DNA of 15,119 bases from Methylocystaceae bacterium. GTDB taxonomy: Bacteria; Pseudomonadota; Alphaproteobacteria; Rhizobiales; Beijerinckiaceae. Positions 1 through 6,339 of this stretch are shown one piece after another. Each line of letters begins with the position of its first letter. Positions within the stretch are counted from its first letter, which is position 1. The translations under genes and the position numbers were made by a program. Location: assembly GCA_003152255.1 (NCBI GenBank), contig PLZT01000003.1:1-15119 (forward strand), in the 5' to 3' direction. The notes under the pieces are model-generated. The model was not told where the DNA came from. It saw only the letters and a program-made list of their open reading frames with translations, and ran no database searches.

Positions 1-691
1 AAATCGCATTTATTTCAGCGCCGGAGAGCCCCCGGTTATACATACGAACGTCGTTAATATAGCCGTTAGTAATTTCACCAACTGGAGTAGCGCCGTTATC
101 CGCTCCAATCATCAACGGCTGACCAACCGTATATCCTATCGGCCCGGTAAACGAGGTTGAACCTACCTTAACTCTATCAAAATATAATGTTTGCACGCCT
201 CCCGCATAGGTCACGGCGACATGATGCCACGTTCCCACAAGAATGGTTGGAACCGTGGCCGTAGCTGAAACATAAGAAGATGATACTAAATCATATTCTA
301 TAACTGTCGCGCTATTTATTCGGAGAATGAAACTAAGATATGGGGCAGTCCATACTGCCGCACTACGCGGCATGGATATTATGGCAGCGTAGTTTGGGCC
401 GCTAGGTATTACATTTAGCTTAAACCACGCGGTTAAGGTTATATTAGCAGGTTGCAGTGTTGCATTACTTGGGACAGTGACGTATTGATTAGAACCGGCC
501 CCACCAAAAAGAAGCGACTCGCCAACAATGCCTTGAGCCGGTGAAGCGCCCCCTACTATACTGCCGTTATTACTATTCCCACTCCAGTCGGTCCCTGTTC
601 CATCAACGCACCAGCGCCCGACTAATCCGTTCTCATTATCGAGCGGAGCTGTCGTGAGAACGCTAAATTTGCGCGGCGTAAAAATCGGCAT
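1..691 (-). CDS. LamG/concanavalin-type jelly-roll protein, 3' end outside window
   Basis: An open frame runs from ATG 691 to the left edge (230 codons, no stop), so the C-terminus is missing. It begins MPIFTPRKFSVLTTAPLDNE. Residues about 25 to the end form a LamG-like jelly roll: G-L-V-G-R-W and D-W-S-G-N-S-N-N-G near the start, then LTAWFKLN, GTWHHVAVTYAGGVQTLYFD, and the closing G-Y-I-N-D-V-R-M-Y-N-R-G-L-S-G-A-E-I motif. This fold binds carbohydrate or other surface ligands in many proteins, so a receptor- or glycan-binding role is likely. The ATG directly follows the previous TAA, with GGTGG 5 bases upstream. GC by hand count is about 48% over 1-660, well below its neighbours, and codons such as ATA, TTA and AAT are frequent. 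This points to recent acquisition. Confidence 0.9.
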   Translation of the reverse strand, partial: MPIFTPRKFSVLTTAPLDNENGLVGRWCVDGTGTDWSGNSNNGSIVGGASPAQGIVGESLLFGGAGSNQYVTVPSNATLQPANITLTAWFKLNVIPSGPNYAAIISMPRSAAVWTAPYLSFILRINSATVIEYDLVSSSYVSATATVPTILVGTWHHVAVTYAGGVQTLYFDRVKVGSTSFTGPIGYTVGQPLMIGADNGATPVGEITNGYINDVRMYNRGLSGAEINAI

Positions 692-1162
692 TTACGCCAC
701 CGAGCGATTATACGTGCGATAATCCATCGTGTTGCTCGATGGCAACGTGGTGCCGGATTGGTTCCACAGAACGCACTTGAACGTGCCCGGCGGCAAAACT
801 ATTCGTTGAAATATACCAGCGATAGTCGTTGAGGCGGCTGCCGCGAAAGAGATGTTAGGACAAGCCGAATAGTTCCCTGGGGGTGGACCGACCGCCGCCG
901 AACTAAATCGACCGTCACCATACGTCGCCCCATCATGCAGAAGCGGGTATAGGAAAAGCGAAAGGAAGTTAGGCGCGGCGGTTGTTTCGGTCGCGCCGGC
1001 GATAAAATCCACATCCATGAATATATCGAGAGACGTTCCATTCGTAATGGCCACGCTGCTCAGAATGGCGTTGCCATTTGCGAGACTGTTTATCTCGGTC
1101 CCGAACGCCGCGCCCCAGGGGAGCCCTTGGCCAGAGCCACCTATCCATTTTTCCATCGCCAT
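692..1162 (-). CDS. Phage structural protein of the EKW-GGSG family, function unknown
   Basis: This 156-residue protein opens with MAMEKWIGGSGQGLPWG, followed by F-G-T-E-I-N-S-L-A-N-G-N-A-I-L-S-S, then D-I-F-M-D-V-x-F. Later landmarks are LSLFLYPLLHDGATYGDGRF (67-86), VGPPPGNYSACP, and the C-terminal LPPGTFKCVLWNQSG with Y-R-T-Y-N-R at the end. I recognise this pattern from hypothetical proteins next to tail-fibre genes in phages of Rhizobiales-type bacteria. The fold looks like a beta jelly-roll. It starts at the first of two close ATGs, 9 bases behind GGAGG, and overlaps the previous stop by one base. Its TAA is directly followed by the next ATG. A decoration or fibre-associated role is inferred from position. 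Confidence 0.82.
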   Translation of the reverse strand: MAMEKWIGGSGQGLPWGAAFGTEINSLANGNAILSSVAITNGTSLDIFMDVDFIAGATETTAAPNFLSLFLYPLLHDGATYGDGRFSSAAVGPPPGNYSACPNISFAAAASTTIAGIFQRIVLPPGTFKCVLWNQSGTTLPSSNTMDYRTYNRSVA

Positions 1163-1680
1163 TATGTTAATCCTCCAGGAGCGGCGCTAAGATCGGACAT
1201 GCCGACAGGTGAACTAAGTCCACCCCCGCCCTGCGCGACCGTGGCCGACCACCAAGGCACGGGGTTCGCGGCGAGCGCGAGCAGCGCCGCCACATCGCTT
1301 AACGAAATCCCGCTCGCCGCGTCGCTCGCGACAGCATTAAGCATCGCAGTGATCGCGGCCATCCCCGCGCTAGTGGACGTTTTGAAGGCGGTAAATTGCG
1401 ACGACTGCATCAACGCCGCGAACTGCGCGCCGGCCGATTGAGCGGTCGTTAGCGCCCCCCCCGCCGCCAAGGAGGCCAGCGCCTTTTGCCCGTAGACAGC
1501 GAGAGCGGCCCATTTCCCCTCATTCGCGAGGAACAGCACGGCATCCGCGACGGGAACATCGACGTTCGGCCCCGCGACGGTCAGTGCATTGACCGCCGCG
1601 AGTTTTTGCGCGGTCGTGAATCCAGGATTGGCCGTTGTTATCGTCGCCCATTCGGCTTTTAGTGCTGTGTAGTCAACCAT
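1162..1680 (-). CDS. Small helical phage protein of unknown function
   Basis: This 172-residue protein is largely helical by composition: MVDYTALKAEWATI, then TTAQKLAAVNALTV, VPVADAVLFLANEGKWAAL, and long Ala/Ser-rich helices to about 140. It ends in a flexible tail (QGGGGLSSPVGM). The first 70 residues fit a family that recurs beside fibre genes in alphaproteobacterial phages: Y-x-A-L-K-A-E, then L-x-A-V-N-A, then V-P-V-A-D. Its function is not known to me. No signal peptide or membrane helix is seen. It follows the previous gene by 34 bases with a weak GAGG binding site, and its TAA shares one base with the next ATG, preceded by GGAGG. Chaperone, adaptor or minor tail roles are all possible. 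Confidence 0.8.
   Translation of the reverse strand: MVDYTALKAEWATITTANPGFTTAQKLAAVNALTVAGPNVDVPVADAVLFLANEGKWAALAVYGQKALASLAAGGALTTAQSAGAQFAALMQSSQFTAFKTSTSAGMAAITAMLNAVASDAASGISLSDVAALLALAANPVPWWSATVAQGGGGLSSPVGMSDLSAAPGGLT
1172..1176 (-). promoter_or_regulatory. Ribosome binding site inside the preceding gene
   Basis: GGAGG on the minus strand, within the last codons of the upstream helical protein gene and about 9 bases before ATG 1162. It favours the first ATG over the second one two codons later. Confidence 0.6.
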
Positions 1681-1714
1681 CGGTGAGCCATCCCTCGATC
1701 TTTGTGGAAAGGCG

Positions 1715-2599
1715 TCAGGCCAAGGATAGCGTGAGCTGGCTCGTCGAGAAGGAAGCTGTCACGTTCGCCGGAATGATCTGCTCGATGATCGGCCGCACCA
1801 TGCCGTCGCCGGTTCCCGTCGTGTTGACGCCGACATTGAAAGTGCTGCCCGAGACGCCCGCCACCGTAAGCGGTCCCGCCCAAGAGCCGCTAGTCGTCGG
1901 CAGCGTGCCGCCGAATTTGCTCGTGACGACCGCGTAGGTGACGGTCGAAAACGACTGGTCAGTCACCGTCAGCACGCCAGGCGACGCGAGGGTGCAACTG
2001 AACGGCGACCACTTGCCGGCGCCGAGCCAATCCCACATCTGGAGATTGCCGACGGTCAAGGCGTCATAGAGGCCCCATGCCAGCGCGGTTCCCCATCCGC
2101 CCGTTCCCGCTTGCGCGAGGCCGATCACAGCGCCGGAGTTCGTAACCTGCGCGGGGGTTGTCGCCGGCTCCGCGCCGCTTGATGCAGAAGCCGCCGGCCA
2201 TGCGGAGAATTGCAGACTGTCCGTCGACCCCGATCCGGCGTTGGCCGCGTTGGCAGTCAGCGTCAGCACCGTGGTGATATACGTTAACACCGTGCCGATC
2301 TGCTTGCTGTTGGTGATGTCGTAGACATTCATCCCCGGCACGATCCAGGGATAACCCGAGACGTTGGGCATCGTGATGGTCGCCGCGCCGGTGGAAATAG
2401 CGCCCGCCGCCGTGATGGCTCCAGCCACCTGCACGCGAGCATAGCCGGTTCCGGAGACCTCAGTTCCACCAGTCCCGGCGTCGGAAGTCGGCGCGGTAGT
2501 GAATAGCGCGAGAAATCGGTTTCCGATGGCAGGGAACGGCTGTTGACCGCTTGCGAAGTTTAGTGCTGCCTGTGCCAAGAAATCGCTGCATCCAGCCAT
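1715..2599 (-). CDS. Phage structural protein with FLALFTTAP / YDALTVGNL signature
   Basis: This 294-residue protein belongs to a widespread phage family left as hypothetical or tail fibre protein. The core signature is split in three: RFLALFTTAPTSD (28-40) with EVSGTGYAR (47-55), GLYDALTVGNLQMWDWL (176-192), and a closing strand PANVTASFSTSQLTLSLA. Two extra beta modules seem inserted into the core. One is about 62-132 (MPNVSGYPWIVPGMNVYD, then IGTVLTYITT and SGSTDSLQFS). The other is about 213-265 (YAVVTSKFGGTLP, then SGSTFNVGVNTTG). The start is ATG 2599 with AGGAAA 6 bases upstream and a 41-base spacer before it. There is no signal peptide. It is probably a small virion surface or fibre-linked protein; precise role unknown. 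Confidence 0.82.
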   Translation of the reverse strand: MAGCSDFLAQAALNFASGQQPFPAIGNRFLALFTTAPTSDAGTGGTEVSGTGYARVQVAGAITAAGAISTGAATITMPNVSGYPWIVPGMNVYDITNSKQIGTVLTYITTVLTLTANAANAGSGSTDSLQFSAWPAASASSGAEPATTPAQVTNSGAVIGLAQAGTGGWGTALAWGLYDALTVGNLQMWDWLGAGKWSPFSCTLASPGVLTVTDQSFSTVTYAVVTSKFGGTLPTTSGSWAGPLTVAGVSGSTFNVGVNTTGTGDGMVRPIIEQIIPANVTASFSTSQLTLSLA

Positions 2600-2605
2600 G
2601 TCGTA

Positions 2606-2611
2606 TTTCCT
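2606..2611 (-). promoter_or_regulatory. Ribosome binding site
   Basis: AGGAAA on the minus strand, 6 bases before ATG 2599, within one of the larger spacers of the window (2600-2640). A run of seven A precedes it on the coding strand. I see no promoter or hairpin there. Confidence 0.5.
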
Positions 2612-2640
2612 TTTTTTGGGATTGATCTAAGCGATTGTCG

Positions 2641-4632
2641 TCAGTTGTAAGTCCAACTCACGCCGTCGCAGAACACTTTTCGCTTCGCGGCTCCGGTTGC
2701 CGATACCGCGACGCCGTAGCCTGACACACTCACCGCGACGCCGTTGCTAACCACCTGAGTTGACCCAGCAAATGTGCTGCAAGGATTTAAGTTTGCGATC
2801 AAAACCGTATTATAAATATACCCGCCTGCAACTGTCGCATCGACGTAAAGGAAAGCGCCGGAGAATGCGTTGCCAGTAAGGCTTGGCAACCCCGCAATAG
2901 AGACAGAAGTTGGTCCTATTGAGAGAGCCTTAACTGTCCCACCCTCAGCGGGATTCGAAGGGTTCACATTATACGGGTCGGTGGAGTTTCCGCAACTTCC
3001 ATTTGGACTATTTTGATAATAGCCGGAAAACGTAGAATTGTTGCTGTCGTTGCAGTTTAGCACAACGTCAGTATAAGCAGTCCCACTTTCGTATCCCTCG
3101 TGGGTTTCGCCGATGTAATAACTTCCAAGCGTCCCGCCCTCGAAAAGTCCGTATCGCAAACTGGTGTTATAAAACGCTCCAACAGAAAGCGACGAGCCCG
3201 TGTTGTTCCCGCCGACCCATCGTCCGACTATGGAGCGCTCGCTTCCGAAACCGTAATCACGGCTATTGTCGCAATTGTCACTGCCATTAGCCGAGCACGA
3301 CATTTGCAGCCCGACTGGCCAACCAATCGAATAGACATTATGGCTTTGACCAGAGGCCCGCCGCTTAAACGATGCCGGGACCAGCCACATCTTTCCGCTG
3401 CCGGAGGTGTGCGTTTTCGTGGCGAGCGTCGCCGCGTCCAGGTAGGCGTTGTCCATCGTGATAGTTTGGGCGCCTACCGAGCCCGACACCGTGTTGACGG
3501 TCGTGCCGTAAGGAAATGCGTCGGACCAGATCAGATCGCCCGGGAGAAATAGATAGGGGCCGCCCGTCGTGGTGACGGTGGCGCTGCCCGTGGTCGTCGT
3601 CACCGTCGAGGCCAGTGCGGCCGGCAGGCGGAAAAGATACGCGGATTCGTAAACCGGCGTCGCGGTAGTGGCAAAACCCGTCGCGAGAGTGACTGACGTT
3701 CCGCTGACCGAAGCCAGATAGGCGCCGGGCGGCGTCAATAATGCCACATCTGTTTTGGTCCCACCCAGCATAATTACGCCGTCGCCCGCGCCGAAAAATG
3801 GAATAGTCAGACTGGTTGTGGCGAAGGAAGCGACCGCTGGAATAACCGTGATCCCGGACGTGATCGGCCCTGAACTCGCAAATATCCCGAGAGAAACGAT
3901 CGCACACCCGCGAACATCGACGGTCGAGCCATAATCCTCGATCACGCCATCGACGCCCGCCGCGAAAACCAGGTGGACATTATCGGCGCGAAATCCGCCG
4001 CCGCCGCAGTCGATATTCAAGCCGAGATCCTCAAGGCCCAAAGACCCCGAAAAATAATACTCGACAATATTTGTGGTCGTCGGAGAATTCAGCGAGAACA
4101 TCCCCACCGGAGCCGTCGCCATCCATGCCGCGCCCGCAGCGTAGTTGTCAGTCCCGCCGGGTGTGAAGATGGCGCGCAAGTCAAAGGACGGCTGCTTGAG
4201 CGACGCCACGACATTGGCCCCTGGCACAATTCCAGAGACGGTTGTTCCCAAGGCGGCGTAATAGGCGAGGTCTCCAAGAGGCGCGCTCGACACAGTGCCG
4301 CTGCCACCACCGCCGCCACTTGGCGTCGCGCATGTCTGAGGCGAACTGAGTGTTGACCAAGTGAGAAATTGGCCTGCCGGACAAACCGCTGAAGGGGCAG
4401 CCAGAAGATTGCTCGCCGTGTTTGGAGCGCCGGCCAGCAGGGTAGAAATTCCAGAGCCCAAACCGCTCCCGGATTGTCCCATGATCGTGATGAGCGACGT
4501 ATCAGCCGGCGCGCGCTCGGAGCTTGTCCCGTTCCCGAGAACGTGGCCACTTTTTAACGTTTCCTCGGCGCGAATTGGCGCTTGACCGAGCGCGAACACT
4601 ATCGAGGCAAGAAGAAGACGTTTTATCATCAT
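2641..4632 (-). CDS. Signal-peptide-bearing tailspike/fibre-like protein
   Basis: I place the start at ATG 4632, which overlaps the collagen gene stop (ATGA) and has GGTGG 5 bases upstream; a TTG four codons earlier is less likely. The product is 663 residues. [19 protein letters not shown] then IRA is a Sec signal peptide with cleavage near residue 22. Next comes a fibre motif, [22 protein letters not shown] (about 26-47), widespread in alphaproteobacterial phage fibres, and a Gly-rich linker near 108. The long central region, with repeated short beta segments and G-D-L-I-W-S-D, suits a beta-helix tailspike. The end ([11 protein letters not shown], after [14 protein letters not shown]) is a common fibre terminus. 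Roughly the last 200 residues are Asn- and Ser-rich and coded by lower-GC DNA, suggesting domain exchange. No catalytic site is recognised. Confidence 0.82.
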   Translation of the reverse strand: MMIKRLLLASIVFALGQAPIRAEETLKSGHVLGNGTSSERAPADTSLITIMGQSGSGLGSGISTLLAGAPNTASNLLAAPSAVCPAGQFLTWSTLSSPQTCATPSGGGGGSGTVSSAPLGDLAYYAALGTTVSGIVPGANVVASLKQPSFDLRAIFTPGGTDNYAAGAAWMATAPVGMFSLNSPTTTNIVEYYFSGSLGLEDLGLNIDCGGGGFRADNVHLVFAAGVDGVIEDYGSTVDVRGCAIVSLGIFASSGPITSGITVIPAVASFATTSLTIPFFGAGDGVIMLGGTKTDVALLTPPGAYLASVSGTSVTLATGFATTATPVYESAYLFRLPAALASTVTTTTGSATVTTTGGPYLFLPGDLIWSDAFPYGTTVNTVSGSVGAQTITMDNAYLDAATLATKTHTSGSGKMWLVPASFKRRASGQSHNVYSIGWPVGLQMSCSANGSDNCDNSRDYGFGSERSIVGRWVGGNNTGSSLSVGAFYNTSLRYGLFEGGTLGSYYIGETHEGYESGTAYTDVVLNCNDSNNSTFSGYYQNSPNGSCGNSTDPYNVNPSNPAEGGTVKALSIGPTSVSIAGLPSLTGNAFSGAFLYVDATVAGGYIYNTVLIANLNPCSTFAGSTQVVSNGVAVSVSGYGVAVSATGAAKRKVFCDGVSWTYN

Positions 4633-5423
4633 GCCGACCACCAACCACCGGAGCTTAATGGATAGAATGTCCGCGCCGCGTAATCCACGTCGATCACCGC
4701 GAGCCCATTCGCCGCCGCCGCCGCCGCCGACAAGCCATCGATCGTTTCCCCCGAAGCCGGAGCAATCGTGATGTTGTTGGTGTTGGCGAGGCCCGATAGG
4801 TCTTTGACGATGATCGGCAGGCCGCTGCGCCCTGCTGAAGCCAAAAGTTGAATCGTAACGGCTCCGGCGGGCGACGGGTTAATCAGCAGCGCCATGTCGG
4901 TCGATAACACCGTCGTCGTCCCCGAGCTTGTAATCTGGCGATAGGAAACGCTGGCGGCCGGTCCCGTCGGACCGGTTGGTCCTGCTGGCCCCGTCGCTCC
5001 GGCTCCCGTGGCGCCCGTTGGTCCGGCTGCGCCCGTTGGGCCGGTTGGGCCTGTCGCACCACCGCCTGGACCAGTTGGACCGACCGCGCCCGTGGGACCA
5101 GTCACTCCAGATCCAGTTGGCCCCGTCGCTCCATTGGCTCCAGCAGAACCGTTGGTCCCATTTGTGCCAGAAGCTCCTGTAGCCCCGGCCGCGCCCGTTG
5201 GGCCAGTGGGGCCGCCGGCAGGGCCAGTCGGGCCAGCAGGACCAGTTGGTCCTGTCGATCCTGATCCTGATCCCGATCCCGATCCAGCTAGTCCTTGCAG
5301 TCCTCGCGGCCCAGGAGGCCCCGTGGGACCCGTGGGACCTGTCGGGCCGCGTTGTGCGCTTGTTGAAGATGCGCTGGCAGTTGGAGTGGATGGCGGACCG
5401 GAAACGCGATAAGTTTCTTGCAT
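4629..5423 (-). CDS. Collagen-like tail fibre protein
   Basis: This 264-residue protein has a short N-terminal leader (1-25), a collagen-like region of Gly-X-Y triplets dominated by G-P-T, G-P-A and G-A-T (about 26-155), and a C-terminal beta domain (about 160-264). The collagen part is interrupted by (Gly-Ser)5 at about 47-57 and by small breaks near 70, 106, 119-122 and 141. The C-terminal domain reads Y-R-Q-I, then [29 protein letters not shown] and [15 protein letters not shown]. This is a familiar phage fibre end, probably a trimer-forming tip. Collagen-like triple helices are known shafts in phage fibres. There is no signal peptide, unlike both neighbours. It begins 14 bases after the previous stop behind GGGGCG, and its stop overlaps the next start. 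Confidence 0.9.
   Translation of the reverse strand: MQETYRVSGPPSTPTASASSTSAQRGPTGPTGPTGPPGPRGLQGLAGSGSGSGSGSTGPTGPAGPTGPAGGPTGPTGAAGATGASGTNGTNGSAGANGATGPTGSGVTGPTGAVGPTGPGGGATGPTGPTGAAGPTGATGAGATGPAGPTGPTGPAASVSYRQITSSGTTTVLSTDMALLINPSPAGAVTIQLLASAGRSGLPIIVKDLSGLANTNNITIAPASGETIDGLSAAAAAANGLAVIDVDYAARTFYPLSSGGWWSA
4959..5348 (-). repeat. Collagen-type Gly-X-Y coding repeat
   Basis: These 390 bases code about 130 residues of Gly-X-Y triplets with several short interruptions. Because of the 9-base periodicity of GGX-CCX-ACX codons, the opposite strand shows a long Pro/Val-rich open frame, which is an artefact. Confidence 0.85.
5257..5286 (-). repeat. Hexanucleotide microsatellite coding (Gly-Ser)5
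   Basis: On the plus strand GATCCT, GATCCT, GATCCC, GATCCC and GATCCA follow each other without gaps. On the coding strand this gives five Gly-Ser pairs inside the collagen region. A gain or loss of units would change length by two residues and keep the frame. Confidence 0.85.
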
Positions 5424-5437
5424 TCGTTCGCCCCAAA

Positions 5438-6331
5438 TCAGTATGCGAAGCAGGAAACCTCGATCACGTCATTCGCCACGAAAGCCGTCGCGACAATTGA
5501 AGTGTTGTAATTAGTGATTGTAATACTAGTCGATGAGCTTGCTGTTAGTTTTTGCCTCGCAATTGATGTCGTCGCAGTGGTGACATCCTGCGCAAAGCAA
5601 TTCCAGCCAGTGGCTGCGGCAGGCATCGTGACGCTGCATGCACTCGGCGGCCCCGTCGACCCAATCGTGATACGGAATGCGCCAGTGCCATTGTTGGCGC
5701 TGATGCTCGGGCTTCCAGACCCGCATGTTCCGATAGTCGGCGCGGTCTTGGATTCCCATAGATTATCGAAGCCGAGAACGGTTATCGCGCCAAAGATTGT
5801 CAGCGATGATGCAGTGACCGTCGAATTGAGCGTTGCCCCGGAGAGCGTCCCTGCCGGCGCGACGACCGCCGCTGTGCTCTGCGCCGTCACCTGTCCCTTG
5901 CCGTTGGTCGTCAGCACGGGGATCGCGGTGGATGAGCCAACTGAGCCCGAACCGCTATTGACATTCGCTAGCGTCGTAGCACAGCTTCCCGCCGAACTCG
6001 TGATATCGCCATTAAGCGCCGACGTGTTCGCGCAAGGAAGATCTCCGACGACGGTCGACGCGCCGAGATTGAGTGTAAAACCAACACCAGTCGCGCCGCT
6101 TGAAAGCGTGCCTGTGCCGGTGATGGCCTCAAGAGGTGTTACCGGAATACTAGCGTTCCAGCTGCTTCCGAGCGCTATCGTTCCAAGCGCGTAAGGCACT
6201 CCGTCAGAGCCATAGACATAGATCGTCTGATTGGTCGTGTCATAGGTAAGGTTTGGCGTGACATAAGTGTCAGCCGCAGCCGGAGCCACCAATCCGAGAA
6301 GCAGCGCGACAGCAAGAAAGATATTTTTCAT
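5438..6331 (-). CDS. Signal-peptide-bearing fibre-like phage protein
   Basis: This 297-residue protein begins with a textbook Sec signal peptide: M-K-N, a hydrophobic core [14 protein letters not shown], and a cleavage motif AAA before D at about 20/21. The mature part has short fibre modules: [20 protein letters not shown] (29-48), a [20 protein letters not shown] stretch, then [19 protein letters not shown] and [13 protein letters not shown] (about 107-153), a phage fibre motif. The C-terminal domain (about 195-297) has [30 protein letters not shown] and SITITNYNT, ending V-I-E-V-S-C. Six Cys remain in the mature part and could pair if it is exported. The start lies behind GGCGGG. Similar fibre-like proteins occur in alphaproteobacterial phages. 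Whether it is in the virion or secreted cannot be told. Confidence 0.82.
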   Translation of the reverse strand: MKNIFLAVALLLGLVAPAAADTYVTPNLTYDTTNQTIYVYGSDGVPYALGTIALGSSWNASIPVTPLEAITGTGTLSSGATGVGFTLNLGASTVVGDLPCANTSALNGDITSSAGSCATTLANVNSGSGSVGSSTAIPVLTTNGKGQVTAQSTAAVVAPAGTLSGATLNSTVTASSLTIFGAITVLGFDNLWESKTAPTIGTCGSGSPSISANNGTGAFRITIGSTGPPSACSVTMPAAATGWNCFAQDVTTATTSIARQKLTASSSTSITITNYNTSIVATAFVANDVIEVSCFAY

Positions 6332-6339
6332 GGTCCCGC

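Noticed and set aside
2940..3320. AAC/AAT-rich coding patch, considered as a diversity-generating variable region
   Set aside because: It is internal rather than at the C-terminus, I found no second similar template copy in the window, and there is no reverse transcriptase. Asn-rich loops of a tailspike explain it.
5008..5412. Plus-strand Pro/Gly/Val-rich open frame of 134 codons
   Set aside because: It is the complement of the collagen Gly-X-Y repeat; such repeats keep all frames open. No binding site or independent sense.
5514..6194. Plus-strand open frame of 226 codons
   Set aside because: It lies wholly opposite the signal-bearing fibre-like gene, whose motifs are clear. The antisense translation has no recognisable domain; GC-rich codon bias explains the openness.
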